A stretch of 61,743 nucleotides of DNA from Anaerolineaceae bacterium (lineage in GTDB: Bacteria; Chloroflexota; Anaerolineae; Aggregatilineales; Phototrophicaceae), in NCBI GenBank assembly GCA_016124855.1, contig WGMX01000062.1, positions 1 to 61,743 on the forward strand. The letters run 5' to 3'. The translations under genes were made by a program, and so were the position numbers. The notes beneath the pieces were generated by a model, which saw nothing but the letters and a program-made list of their open reading frames with translations, did no database searches and was not told where the DNA came from. The stretch's first letter is position 1; every line of letters starts with the position of its first letter. Positions 1 through 7,843 of this stretch are shown one piece after another.

Positions 1-1
1 A

Positions 2-253
2 ATCTTTTTCCCATCATACAGTATACAGATAGGGTTGACTTGTGGAATCTTCACTGGAATTCATTCTGGTGGAGAGGCACTTATCAACTATGGCATCATT
101 CGATTAATTATTTTTTATAACAAAGATATGTCTTGGAACTACGCGCGGTTTCTGGATTACTGTGCGAGTGTCGGGATTATGCGGAAGGTAGGCGGTGGAT
201 ATATCTTCGCACACCGGTATCTGCTGGAGTATTTTGCGGAACTTGATCAATAA
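2..253 (+). CDS. C-terminal end of a NACHT-type STAND ATPase (partial)
   Basis: The frame is open from the left edge to a TAA at 251-253, so this is the 3' end of a larger gene. The visible 80 or so residues are a short Gly-rich hydrophobic stretch followed by WNYARFLDYC, then KVGGGYIFAHRYLLEYF. That pattern is the usual C-terminus of NACHT-domain ATPases of Chloroflexota and cyanobacteria, where a membrane-like Gly-rich region precedes a winged-helix-like end. The P-loop and effector domains lie outside the window, so the signalling role (defence, cell death or regulation) cannot be told. The stop overlaps the next start (TAATG), suggesting translational coupling. The family call comes from recognising the tail pattern only. 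Confidence 0.6.
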   Translation: MFFPSYSIQIGLTCGIFTGIHSGGEALINYGIIRLIIFYNKDMSWNYARFLDYCASVGIMRKVGGGYIFAHRYLLEYFAELDQ

Positions 254-483
254 TGTCAAAAACGATTCAAGATTATATGGCACTGCCTTACACAATTGAA
301 ATTATCCCTGATGATGGGGCGTGGTTTATACGGATCAAAGAACTTTCAGGGTGTATAACCGAAGTCGATGCATGGGATGAAATTCAGGCCGCAGTCGATG
401 AGATCAAACATTTGTGGTTGGAACTCGCATTAGAAAAAGGTCGTCCAATCCCTGAGCCGTTAGGATTGCCAACACATTCATAA
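253..483 (+). CDS. HicB-like antitoxin-fold protein, no HicA partner
   Basis: A 76-residue protein with the HicB partial RNase H-like fold signature: YTIEIIPDDGAWFIRIKEL, then GCITEVDAWDEIQAAVDEI and a C-terminal amphipathic helix ending in PIPEP. HicB proteins normally neutralise the small RNase toxin HicA. No HicA-like ORF lies beside it: the next gene is on the other strand and unrelated. It has no C-terminal DNA-binding extension, so it may be a stand-alone HicB-domain protein. The start overlaps the preceding stop by one base, which suggests co-transcription with the NACHT gene. Confidence 0.7.
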   Translation: MSKTIQDYMALPYTIEIIPDDGAWFIRIKELSGCITEVDAWDEIQAAVDEIKHLWLELALEKGRPIPEPLGLPTHS

Positions 484-528
484 ATAAACAGAGGTGAGCT
501 GAGTGCCCACCCCTGCTGATAGTCGAGG

Positions 529-846
529 TTAGTCGTCGTCAATTTCGCCCTGTGGAGGGGCAGGTTTGCGTCCGCCGCCGATGGGTTTATATTCCCACTC
601 TTTGCCATATTCTTTACGGGCTTCGGTGCGCGAGAGGACACGCAGTTCAGCATTATCGTAATTAAAGACGCCAGTATAGCCGCGCCGCTTTTCGAGTTCT
701 TCCTGCGCGGCCTCGCGGGTATCATGTTTGCTCACAGCACGCCATGTATCTTCATAATTACGCTTGACCCACAGGCAGTAATATTCTGATTTGGCTCGCG
801 CTTTAGACGCTGGCTTGGCACTCCGAGCTTTCTTTTCCACCGTCAA
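529..846 (-). CDS. Small basic hypothetical protein
   Basis: A 105-residue protein that I do not recognise. The first 20 residues are rich in Lys, Arg, Ala and Ser (low complexity, probably disordered or nucleic-acid contacting). The middle has YYCLWVKRNYEDTWRAVSKHDTR, which looks like a small alpha/beta unit, and the end is Pro/Gly-rich with an acidic EIDDD tail. There is no signal peptide or membrane segment. The start is supported by AAAGGAG just upstream on the minus strand. It is a single gene lying 95 bases downstream of the RRM gene on the same strand, so the two may share a transcript. Confidence 0.6.
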   Translation of the reverse strand: MTVEKKARSAKPASKARAKSEYYCLWVKRNYEDTWRAVSKHDTREAAQEELEKRRGYTGVFNYDNAELRVLSRTEARKEYGKEWEYKPIGGGRKPAPPQGEIDDD

Positions 847-941
847 CTCCTTTGCTGATTATGGACACACCCTGAAACAAAACAGCGCAAGAGAGATTAT
901 ACCCCCTTGCGCTGACTTTTAGCACTGGCTGCGGCTTCTAA

Positions 942-1268
942 TTAGAAGCGGCCCCGTCCACCGCCACGATTGTCACGGTTGCCGCCGCCACGATTGCCAC
1001 CAAATCCGCCGGAGCGCTCTTCACGAGGGCGTGCTTCGTTAACGGTTAAGGCACGGCTGTCGAGTGTGAAACCGTTAAAGCGGCGGATCGCTTCCTGCGC
1101 ACCTTCTTCGGTAGCCATTTCGACAAATCCGAAGCCCTTGGGGCGACCGGTGTCGCGATCAGTAATGAGGGCAACATCCGCTACATCACCAGCCTGAGAA
1201 AACAGTTCACGGACCGCTTCCTGAGAGGTCGAGTAGGCAAGATTGCCAACATACAACTTCTTTGCCAT
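942..1268 (-). CDS. RNA-binding protein with one RRM domain and Gly/Arg tail
   Basis: A 108-residue protein. Residues 1-80 form a complete RRM: RNP2 is KLYVGNL at the N-terminus and RNP1 is KGFGFVEM. The tail is an RGG-type segment (repeats of GG, NR and RGGG). This is the architecture of cyanobacterial Rbp and other bacterial cold-inducible RRM proteins, which bind single-stranded RNA and act as RNA chaperones or localise mRNAs. The frame is open to 1436, but AGGAG lies 9 bases before the MAKK start at 1268 and only 3 before the ATG at 1274, so 1268 is chosen. The roughly 170-base leader upstream would fit a long 5' UTR as in cold-shock genes; that is inference. Confidence 0.9.
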   Translation of the reverse strand: MAKKLYVGNLAYSTSQEAVRELFSQAGDVADVALITDRDTGRPKGFGFVEMATEEGAQEAIRRFNGFTLDSRALTVNEARPREERSGGFGGNRGGGNRDNRGGGRGRF

Positions 1269-1556
1269 TATCATAGACTCCTGTCTAAACACACATAAAA
1301 ATGAGACATAGAGCAGGTCAACATACGGGGCAAACGATGCAGAAGCGTCTGATGTGTTGTAAAGAACAGGAGCGCAAGTTGCAGTTTCGACCTGAACAGT
1401 ATCATACTCTACAACCGCTATTATGACATACAACATTAAAAAAGTACAGTGGAAGGTTGACCTATAAGAGTGTAGGAATTGCAGACAATTTCTCTCTTAT
1501 GGGGTGTTAATGGTTATAGCGGCTATTAATATATGACTCATGTTTAAGGATGCACG

Positions 1557-2048
1557 ATGCACGACCGAATTATTAGACGACTCGATGACAAAATGGCGCA
1601 GTACATTGTTCATCAACATGAGAATTCGCGAACGTTTGCGGATGCCGTGGACAAGCTGCCTTTCCCACCGGAACGGATGCTCAAGACGATTGTTTTCCGG
1701 TTGAAATCGGGCGGTTGGATTCTGGCGGCCTGTCGTGGTCAAGATGGACTCGATTATAAAAAGCTGGCGGCAGCGTTCGGTGTCAAGCGTGATGAGGTGG
1801 TACGTCCGAGTGCAGACGAACTTAAAGCTGGTTTAGGGCTTGAGGCTGGCGCCGTGAGTCCGGTGGCTCTAAGTAATGATGTGCAGGTGGTATTCGATAT
1901 GCAGGTTGATCGGGAGCAGACGTTGTTCACGGGCGCAGGTCAACCGGATCGGACGCTGGAGATTACGTTGGACGAGCTGATACGCGTGACGGGTGGGCGC
2001 GTGTTGAATATTGCGAAGGAAACGGCAAATTCCGAACCCCCACCCTAA
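1557..2048 (+). CDS. YbaK/ProX-type aminoacyl-tRNA deacylase domain protein
   Basis: A 163-residue single-domain protein of the YbaK/prolyl-tRNA editing superfamily. The signs are the N-terminal SRTFADAVDKL, LPFPPERMLKTIVFRL (the conserved strand with the catalytic-site Lys), LDYKKLAAAFG and the C-terminal TLEITLDELIRVTGG. Such proteins hydrolyse mischarged aminoacyl-tRNA in trans (for example Cys- or Ala-tRNA-Pro). The exact substrate cannot be told from sequence. Length agrees with the family (about 155-165). AAGGA precedes the start. It is monocistronic and convergent with the calpain-like gene. Confidence 0.85.
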   Translation: MHDRIIRRLDDKMAQYIVHQHENSRTFADAVDKLPFPPERMLKTIVFRLKSGGWILAACRGQDGLDYKKLAAAFGVKRDEVVRPSADELKAGLGLEAGAVSPVALSNDVQVVFDMQVDREQTLFTGAGQPDRTLEITLDELIRVTGGRVLNIAKETANSEPPP

Positions 2049-2100
2049 CCCACGTCGGCTGCCTTGCGGCACTCAGTCCGCCGACAGCCTGCAACGTGGG
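2049..2100. terminator. Nested inverted repeat between convergent genes
   Basis: CCCACGT (2049-2055) pairs with ACGTGGG (2094-2100), and an inner GTCGGC pairs with GCCGAC. The hairpin sits between the convergent ends of the YbaK-type and calpain-like genes. It has no clear T-run, so it may be a bidirectional terminator or an RNA-stabilising cruciform. Confidence 0.45.
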
Positions 2101-2128
2101 AGGGAATAAGCTGATTGAATGGTAATCG

Positions 2129-3529
2129 TTACTTAGCAACACCGAGGCCGGCGAAGTAGTACTTGAAGGCCCATGCTTCCATCGCGAATGTACCATCTAC
2201 GATGTTGAGAGTGATGGGTCGCCACCAGCTAATGTCATACATGGAGATGGTCGCGTTGAGCGTCGCGACTGTGGCTTCCGTGTTACCCCAAGGATTACGC
2301 AGGACGATGTACTTGCGGCTGTTGTAATAACCCCAACCGAGTACCGAGTAGCAGTGTGAGGCGACAATGGTAGCGCCGCTATAGTTCAAATGACGGTCAT
2401 TGGCATCACCCGTCGAATATGTCCACGCCGTCATCGGATTGAAGGTACGGTAGCTGAGCGAGTTACCGCGTACTAAATCCCAGAGGGTGTCGGAACTGCG
2501 GCTGGCGGTATCGTAGTAGTAACGACGACCACCTGTAAGCTGTGCGGTTGCCCAAACACAGTCGCCCCATGCGGTGGCGGTGATGTCGGGATGATCGCTG
2601 CTGGTTCCGGTCTTGAGTTTGGCGTAAGCCTTTTCATAAACAGACGGCCAAATTTCGCCGGCTTCACTGGAACGGGCATAGATGAAATTGCCGCTCAAGG
2701 TTTGAGGAACGGTTTCGGTGACTTCGATTTGCTTGTCGAGTACGCCGCCGCTGTCGGGCTTGTAGAAACGCACCATATCCACGAAGCTCTGCTGACCGGT
2801 GCCAGTAGCGCGAGTCATCTGTGCGATCTGAAACGGTTTTGCCCATGCGACCGATGCCAGCGCTGCGATGTAATAGCAGTTGGCAACCGCACCCTGAACC
2901 GGATCAAAGAATTCAGTTCCTTCATTGAAGAAGCGACCGGGATCTGTCCATGTGGCGTTGGGGGGTGTCCATGATTGGGAGTTGCCCTGAGCCTTCGGAT
3001 CGTGGGAGATAGTCGCCACGATGTCACGAGACAAAACGCGAGCCAACGATTGTAGACGTTCTTTATCGGGCAAACGTACCGTCAATTGGAGGTACTGCTG
3101 GCGCACGAGTTCGGCGCTAGTGACTTCAATTGTGCCGACATCTTTGACGTTGAAGCGAGGTCCGAGATCAGCCAGTTTCTTGATATCGAGCGAGGTTAAC
3201 GGGTTTTCGAGATCGTTGATGTCCAAATTGATTTCGACATCCAACAAGGGCGAACGTTCTGGAACGAGTTCGAGTTTACTGTTGAGTTTGAGGCCAGTAT
3301 ATAACGGGCCTTCGAACGCCGGATCAAAGAGTTCTTCATAGGGGGTCTGCAAAATATCTTCCAAGACACGCGGTGCGTCCGGAAGTTCCTTCCACGGAAT
3401 TTTGCGGTCAGCGATCACTTCTGCCAGCGCATAGGGGTTGATGACACCATTGTTTTGCGCTACACCTTCTCCTACGGCCACATCATCGGCTGCGCGAACG
3501 GTACCATTCGCTTTGGTCTTTGTAGTCAT
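2129..3529 (-). CDS. Bacterial calpain-like (family C2) cysteine protease
   Basis: A 466-residue protein. The calpain catalytic core is in the second half: Q212-G and Cys218 in VQGAVANCYYIAAL, the calpain EIWPSVYEKAYAKL signature near 292-305, His392 in SHCYSVLGWG and Asn412 in VLRNPWG. The Cys-His-Asn triad and the oxyanion Gln are therefore all present. Residues 1-190 are an N-terminal region of unknown fold with no signal peptide, so the enzyme may be cytoplasmic or exported by an unrecognised route. The frame is open to 3580, but GGAGG 6 bases before the MTTKTK start fixes the start at 3529. It is monocistronic. Classical calpains are calcium-dependent; whether this one is cannot be told. 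Substrate unknown. Confidence 0.88.
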   Translation of the reverse strand: MTTKTKANGTVRAADDVAVGEGVAQNNGVINPYALAEVIADRKIPWKELPDAPRVLEDILQTPYEELFDPAFEGPLYTGLKLNSKLELVPERSPLLDVEINLDINDLENPLTSLDIKKLADLGPRFNVKDVGTIEVTSAELVRQQYLQLTVRLPDKERLQSLARVLSRDIVATISHDPKAQGNSQSWTPPNATWTDPGRFFNEGTEFFDPVQGAVANCYYIAALASVAWAKPFQIAQMTRATGTGQQSFVDMVRFYKPDSGGVLDKQIEVTETVPQTLSGNFIYARSSEAGEIWPSVYEKAYAKLKTGTSSDHPDITATAWGDCVWATAQLTGGRRYYYDTASRSSDTLWDLVRGNSLSYRTFNPMTAWTYSTGDANDRHLNYSGATIVASHCYSVLGWGYYNSRKYIVLRNPWGNTEATVATLNATISMYDISWWRPITLNIVDGTFAMEAWAFKYYFAGLGVAK

Positions 3530-3741
3530 TTTAAACCTCCCAAATTGCCTTTCATTGGATGATTGCCTGACAATAAACAAATGTCAGCTATGGCGATGAT
3601 CTCGACAAATCTCATCAAGGACGGGACTTCAGTCCTGTATACAAGGCTTGTTAAAGCCGATGATGCAGAGTCAGAAATGTTGTGTTATGCTTGCGTTAGA
3701 AAAGAGAAACATTCCCACAATTCTGAAACGGAATAGCACGG

Positions 3742-4545
3742 ATGATAGGACGCAAACTAAACGACCGCTACGAAGTACAGGAACACCTCGGCGACGGTTC
3801 CACGGCGACCGTATATAAAGCGCTAGATACTAAACTGGGGCGACAAGTGGCGCTTAAAGTGCTGCTGCCACATGTCCGTGAAACCACGCGCAAGCGCTTC
3901 TTCCAAGAGGCGACTGCTGCCGCGCAGCTCAACCATCCCAACATCATGTCGATTTATGACATTGGTGAAGACGGCGATTATCACTTTTTAGTGGTCGAAT
4001 TTGTAGATGGCGACCCGCTCACCAATTACATTCCGGCTTCGCCTGAAACGGTTGTCAAATTAGGGGCGCAGATGGCGCGTGCGTTGGCCTATGCCCATGC
4101 CCGCTACATCATTCACCGTGATGTGAAACCGGCGAACATCAAAGTTACGCCGGATGGCACAGTCAAGATTATGGATTTGGGGCTGGCGCTGCCGCGTGAG
4201 GCCAAGCGCGTTACCGCCGATGGCATGGTCATCGGTACGCCGGCTTATCTCTCGCCTGAACAGGCTCAAGGGCACACACTCGATCACCGCACCGACATTT
4301 ATTCGTTGGGCGTGGTGCTGTATGAGATGGCAACCGGACATCTGCCATTTGATGCCGACGAAATCCCGGCGCTGTTGATGCAGCAGGTACGACAGCCACC
4401 ACCCCCACCGAGGCTGATTAAACCTGATCTGCCCGTTGATCTGGAACGCATCATTTTGCGGACGCTGGAAAAAAAACCCGGCACGGCGATATGCCACAGG
4501 GGATGCACTGGCTTCGGTATTGGAAGCGGTTTTGGAAGCACCTAA
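3742..4545 (+). CDS. PknB-type Ser/Thr protein kinase, 5' part of a frameshifted kinase-response regulator gene
   Basis: The 267-residue ORF holds an almost complete Hanks-type kinase: Gly-loop GDGSTATVY (17-25), ATP-binding Lys39, helix-C Glu56, HRDVKPAN with Asp127, DLG at 145-147 and SPEQ at 171-174. All catalytic residues are intact. After ILRTLEKK the frame goes wrong: kinases of this family continue KNPARRYATGDAL, and exactly that sequence is read in the next frame. The break falls in a run of eight A (4469-4476); seven A would restore one ORF with the following response regulator. The last 20 or so residues up to 4545 are therefore an artefact of the shift. There is no transmembrane segment, unlike typical PknB, so the kinase is cytosolic. 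Confidence 0.85.
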   Translation: MIGRKLNDRYEVQEHLGDGSTATVYKALDTKLGRQVALKVLLPHVRETTRKRFFQEATAAAQLNHPNIMSIYDIGEDGDYHFLVVEFVDGDPLTNYIPASPETVVKLGAQMARALAYAHARYIIHRDVKPANIKVTPDGTVKIMDLGLALPREAKRVTADGMVIGTPAYLSPEQAQGHTLDHRTDIYSLGVVLYEMATGHLPFDADEIPALLMQQVRQPPPPPRLIKPDLPVDLERIILRTLEKKPGTAICHRGCTGFGIGSGFGST

Positions 4546-5272
4546 ACGTCATACCGATACTGGAACGACAGTGCGACCAGCCGAGGCAACGATTGCTGAC
4601 GGTAAGCCGGGAACGCGCCGCAATAAACCCACTATTCGGGTTCTACTGGCAGATGACCATGTGATGTTACGGCGGATGCTGGCCTCCTTTCTCGAATCAC
4701 GGGAAGAATTTGTGATTGTGGGAGAAGCATCTGATGGCGATATCGCGCTGCGGGAAACACTTTCTCTGCTGCCGGATGTGCTGCTGCTGGATTTGAACAT
4801 GCCGGGTAAAGGCGGCTTGGATATTCTGCCGACGGTACGAGCCGAAGCGCCCAACGTCAAGGTACTGGTACTGACCGGACGTGACGAGGATTGGTACATC
4901 ATGCGGGCGATGCGGGCTGGCGCACACGGTTATGTGCTGAAGTCCGGCGATGAAGCCGAACTGATCGATAACATCATCAAAGTGACACAGGGACAAATGG
5001 TGCTGGGGCAAGGTGTAGCCGAGCGAATCGTCACCGGTATGATCGGCGGTGAGAGTCAAGGACTTAATCCGACCGAAAAACAAGTGCTGCTGTATGTGGC
5101 GGCGGGATTTGAAAATCCGGAGATTGCCCAACATTTGCAACTGAGCCTGACAGCCGTTATTGAAACGCTGGCACAAGCCATGAACAAATTGGGGGCATCA
5201 GATCGTCATGCGGCGGCTCTCTCGGCGCTGCGGCATGGTCTGATTGACCTTGACGAGCTGCATGATTTGTAA
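4436..5272 (+). CDS. NarL/FixJ-type response regulator, 3' part of the same frameshifted gene
   Basis: In the second frame the true content begins just after the A8 run (about 4477) with NPARRYATGDALASVLEAVLE, the end of the kinase C-lobe. A Pro/Thr-rich linker follows, then a receiver domain (IRVLLADDH start, phospho-acceptor Asp in LLLDLNMPG, Thr in VLTGRDED, Lys in YVLKSGD). A LuxR-type helix-turn-helix closes it (LNPTEKQVLLYVAAGFENPEIAQHLQL, ending GASDRHAAALSALRHGLI). The recognition helix is atypical (SLTAVIETLAQAMNKL instead of the usual TVKNH pattern). The parsimonious reading is one protein: kinase, receiver and DNA-binding output in a single chain. The ATG at 4436 is out of context and probably not a start. 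Either the genome has a sequencing/homopolymer error, the gene is freshly broken, or slippage at A8 makes the fusion. Confidence 0.8.
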   Translation: MIWNASFCGRWKKNPARRYATGDALASVLEAVLEAPKRHTDTGTTVRPAEATIADGKPGTRRNKPTIRVLLADDHVMLRRMLASFLESREEFVIVGEASDGDIALRETLSLLPDVLLLDLNMPGKGGLDILPTVRAEAPNVKVLVLTGRDEDWYIMRAMRAGAHGYVLKSGDEAELIDNIIKVTQGQMVLGQGVAERIVTGMIGGESQGLNPTEKQVLLYVAAGFENPEIAQHLQLSLTAVIETLAQAMNKLGASDRHAAALSALRHGLIDLDELHDL

Positions 5273-5282
5273 CTGTTCGATT

Positions 5283-5338
5283 TTGCCGGAGGATAAACCC
5301 TCCGGCAAGTTGAATAAAGCCCCGTAAACGGGACTTTT
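5283..5338 (+). terminator. Two tandem hairpins after the kinase-regulator gene
   Basis: TTGCCGGAGG (5283-5292) pairs perfectly with CCTCCGGCAA (5299-5308). A second stem, AAAGCCCCG/CGGGACTTTT (5316-5338, one mismatch), ends in a short T-run. The arrangement fits a Rho-independent terminator. Confidence 0.6.
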
Positions 5339-5424
5339 GAAACCGCTACACAACCGGTTCATAAATCGCTTCGATTTTTAAATCCTCCTCTTAGAATGTC
5401 ATAATCATCGGCGAATAATTTATT

Positions 5425-6234
5425 ATGGAACAACGAGCGTTTGGCAAAAGTAGTTTGCAAGTGCCTGCAGTGGGTATGGGGACGTGGCAGACGTTTGATG
5501 TGCGCGGCGAGTCTGGCGAGAAGAACGCACGGTTGGTGGTTGAAGCGGCGCTAAAAGCCGGCGCGAATTTCTTTGATTCGTCGCCGATGTATGGACAAGC
5601 GGAACGGGTGTTGGGCAAAGTCTTAGAAGGTCGGCGAGAGCAAGCCTTCATCGCGACCAAAGTTTGGGCATCAACTGCTGATGAAGGTCGCAAGCAAATC
5701 AACAACGCGCTGGGTTATTATGGAAATTATGTTGACCTGTATCAAATCCACAATCTGTTGGCATGGCGGGAGCAACTGGTCACGCTCGAAAAATTAGCTG
5801 ACGAAAAACGAGTTGGGCTGATTGGCGCAACACATTACAGTTCATCCGCTTTTGATGAATTAGCCCGTGTGATGAAAACCGGACGCATTCAGGCAATTCA
5901 AATCCCATATAATCCGCGTGAACGCGAAGTTGAAAAACAGATTTTGCCGCTGGCGGCTGATCTGAATTTAGGTGTAGTGGTGATGCGTCCATTTGGTGAA
6001 GGTGGCCTGATGCGAAATCCGCCTTCAGAAAAAGAACTCGCACCTTTGAAGCCATTCGGCATCAATACGTGGGCGCAGGCTTTACTCAAGTGGATATTGA
6101 GTGATCCACGCTGCCATGTGGCGATTCCAGCGACATCCAAAGTCAGTCGGATGACTGAAAATGCGACAATCTCAGGCGAGTGGTTTGGTGAGGAAGAACG
6201 GAAGTTGGTTGCACGGTTGGCGGGGAAAATCTAA
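5425..6234 (+). CDS. Aldo/keto reductase
   Basis: A 269-residue NADPH-dependent (beta/alpha)8 oxidoreductase. The catalytic tetrad is visible: Asp51 and Tyr56 in FFDSSPMYG, Lys79 in IATKVW and His109 in YQIHN. The C-terminal cofactor region is present as VAIPATSKVSRMTEN. It is shorter than typical AKRs (about 310-330) because several surface loops are reduced. Substrate is unknown. The gene stands alone after the terminator of the kinase gene and is convergent with the PIN toxin gene, 6 bases away. It is only distantly similar to the second AKR at 37.1 kb. Confidence 0.88.
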   Translation: MEQRAFGKSSLQVPAVGMGTWQTFDVRGESGEKNARLVVEAALKAGANFFDSSPMYGQAERVLGKVLEGRREQAFIATKVWASTADEGRKQINNALGYYGNYVDLYQIHNLLAWREQLVTLEKLADEKRVGLIGATHYSSSAFDELARVMKTGRIQAIQIPYNPREREVEKQILPLAADLNLGVVVMRPFGEGGLMRNPPSEKELAPLKPFGINTWAQALLKWILSDPRCHVAIPATSKVSRMTENATISGEWFGEEERKLVARLAGKI

Positions 6235-6240
6235 TGAAAG

Positions 6241-6684
6241 TTATGTTTCGGGCGAGATATTCTGAAGCACATTTAGGAAGTCGAGTGCATTGATAATTTG
6301 AATACCTTGATAGGGATTTAAGACGAGCAAATCCTTATCCTCACTAATAATGTAATTGGCTTTTGCAGCCACAGCACAAGCTATAAATTTATCATCTTTA
6401 GGATCGCGAGAGACACTTGGAACATTATCAGGCTCAACTACTTCGGCTCTAGCAAAAGCAGATAATAGTCGCTCCGCAATTCGATCCGTCAAATGCGGAA
6501 ACTTTATCCTCAATTCCCACCTGTAAAGGACATTACGCACTTCACTAATGATCGCTTTAGAAGCCACTAACGTGTACTGCTCATCCAAATCAAAAATGAT
6601 TTTGAATGCGAGTGAATTTGGATTGATGGCAGCCCTCAAAAACAACTGGGTATCAATGACGGCCTTGACGTTGTTTTTCTTCAC
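6241..6684 (-). CDS. PIN-domain toxin (putative RNase)
   Basis: A 147-residue protein of the 'putative toxin-antitoxin system toxin component, PIN family' type (COG1569-like). Acidic metal-binding residues expected of PIN nucleases are visible: Asp11 in AVIDTQLF, Glu48 in ISEVRNVL, the DPKDDKFIACA motif (Asp94-98) and Asp116/118 in ISEDKDLL. The family cleaves RNA with Mg2+ or Mn2+. The start lies inside the end of the upstream antitoxin gene (32-base overlap), the typical toxin-antitoxin arrangement with antitoxin first. Confidence 0.88.
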   Translation of the reverse strand: MKKNNVKAVIDTQLFLRAAINPNSLAFKIIFDLDEQYTLVASKAIISEVRNVLYRWELRIKFPHLTDRIAERLLSAFARAEVVEPDNVPSVSRDPKDDKFIACAVAAKANYIISEDKDLLVLNPYQGIQIINALDFLNVLQNISPET

Positions 6685-6913
6685 GTCTTACCTCGGCAAG
6701 CGCTTCATCAATAACAGCGTTAATTTCTTCTTCAGTCATTTTTGCTGCATCTTCATGAACAGGTCGCATAATTTCACGAATTTCAGCAAGATTCTCTGGC
6801 GGGACAATCCACCATGTCGTTTTTTCCCGCTGCTCAATATATTCCTTAAGCTGCTGACGTTCTTCCGGCGAAAGCTCATCAACTGCACGAAATAAAGTTT
6901 GCATGTCAGCCAT
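6653..6913 (-). CDS. Antitoxin partner of the PIN toxin
   Basis: An 86-residue, highly charged, mostly helical protein (LSPEERQQLKEYIEQRE, then EEEINAVIDEALAEVRREE). It lies immediately upstream of, and overlaps, the PIN gene, which together with size and composition marks it as the antitoxin. No ribbon-helix-helix or AbrB motif is obvious at the N-terminus, so I cannot name its DNA-binding class. A strong purine-rich ribosome site (AAGGAGG) lies just before the start. The overlap implies translational coupling and autoregulation, as is usual for such pairs. Confidence 0.75.
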   Translation of the reverse strand: MADMQTLFRAVDELSPEERQQLKEYIEQREKTTWWIVPPENLAEIREIMRPVHEDAAKMTEEEINAVIDEALAEVRREEKQRQGRH

Positions 6914-6974
6914 CGAATCCTCCTTCCAATTACAGCTATAATTGTAACATATTCAATGTCAGTAGGTAGTTTAA

Positions 6975-7784
6975 ATGCGTCGCTTTGTTTTTGGGCTATC
7001 GATAATCCTTTCAGCCGCTTTTATTATTCTTTTTAATTTAGATGTGAACGCCGTCCAACAAACGGATACATCGGCAACACGAACAGCGATTGCTATTACA
7101 CGCGAACCAATTCTGGGAACGCCTGCTGCACCGAGCAGTATCGAACTAACATCCACAGTTGAATATAAAGACTACGAAAACAGATTAGCAGAAATTTTCA
7201 ATCAACCAGCAAATGAAATCGATGCTACGAGTAGCGCTATTGTGGCATTTGCAACCCAACTCGTTATTGATTTAACAAATCCTCCAAAATTAAGCCCGAC
7301 GCCATATCCTAAGGCAACGGATCTCCCATGCAAGTTATACTTCTATAAAACCGCTGATGACGCGCTAACTAGGCAGGTCAAAAATGAATTGGCTGGTACT
7401 CGACTGCAAGGCGATCTAACTGTTTATAACTTTGAATTATCACCCCCTTACAACTGCTCGCTCGAAACCTATCATCTCCGTACTGATGTTGAAATCAGCT
7501 TGAGTATTCATAATCCCGAAGATGATGCTTCAATCATTGCGGCAATTGAAGAACTCCTTTCATATTTAGAAAATTCAAAATTAGGGGGCGATGCACGTTC
7601 TTTACGTCTCATCATAGTGTTTTCACATATCGACACCTCTGATAATTGCAAATTCCGACAGATTGATACGGGCTATACCAATGCACGACTAGCCTATAAA
7701 GAAGGCCTAAGAGGCCAAAATTTGATCGAGGCGCTGGGCGGCATACTTGAAACTACTCGTAATTTGTCGGTGTTATGTTTGTGA
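6975..7784 (+). CDS. Secreted or membrane-anchored hypothetical protein
   Basis: A 269-residue protein that I do not recognise. Residues 1-26 are a signal peptide or anchor (MRRF, then a hydrophobic run ending VNA). A Thr/Pro/Ala-rich linker follows to about residue 110, then a globular part with three well-spaced Cys (CKLYFY, YNCSLETYH, DNCKFR) and a fourth at the end (LSVLCL), suggesting disulphides outside the cytoplasm. The segment TDVEISLSIHNPEDDASIIAAIEELLSYLE looks like an alpha/beta unit. It is divergent from the PIN toxin-antitoxin pair, with a 61-base shared promoter region. Confidence 0.65.
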   Translation: MRRFVFGLSIILSAAFIILFNLDVNAVQQTDTSATRTAIAITREPILGTPAAPSSIELTSTVEYKDYENRLAEIFNQPANEIDATSSAIVAFATQLVIDLTNPPKLSPTPYPKATDLPCKLYFYKTADDALTRQVKNELAGTRLQGDLTVYNFELSPPYNCSLETYHLRTDVEISLSIHNPEDDASIIAAIEELLSYLENSKLGGDARSLRLIIVFSHIDTSDNCKFRQIDTGYTNARLAYKEGLRGQNLIEALGGILETTRNLSVLCL

Positions 7785-7843
7785 AGTGGTTGGTAAGGGA
7801 TAAAGTTGATTATTGAAAGTATTGATTTAAAGGACTTATTATC

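Noticed and set aside
384..725. Minus-strand ORF of 113 codons
   Set aside because: It overlaps the small basic protein gene (same strand, other frame) and the HicB-like gene; composition is unlike a protein.
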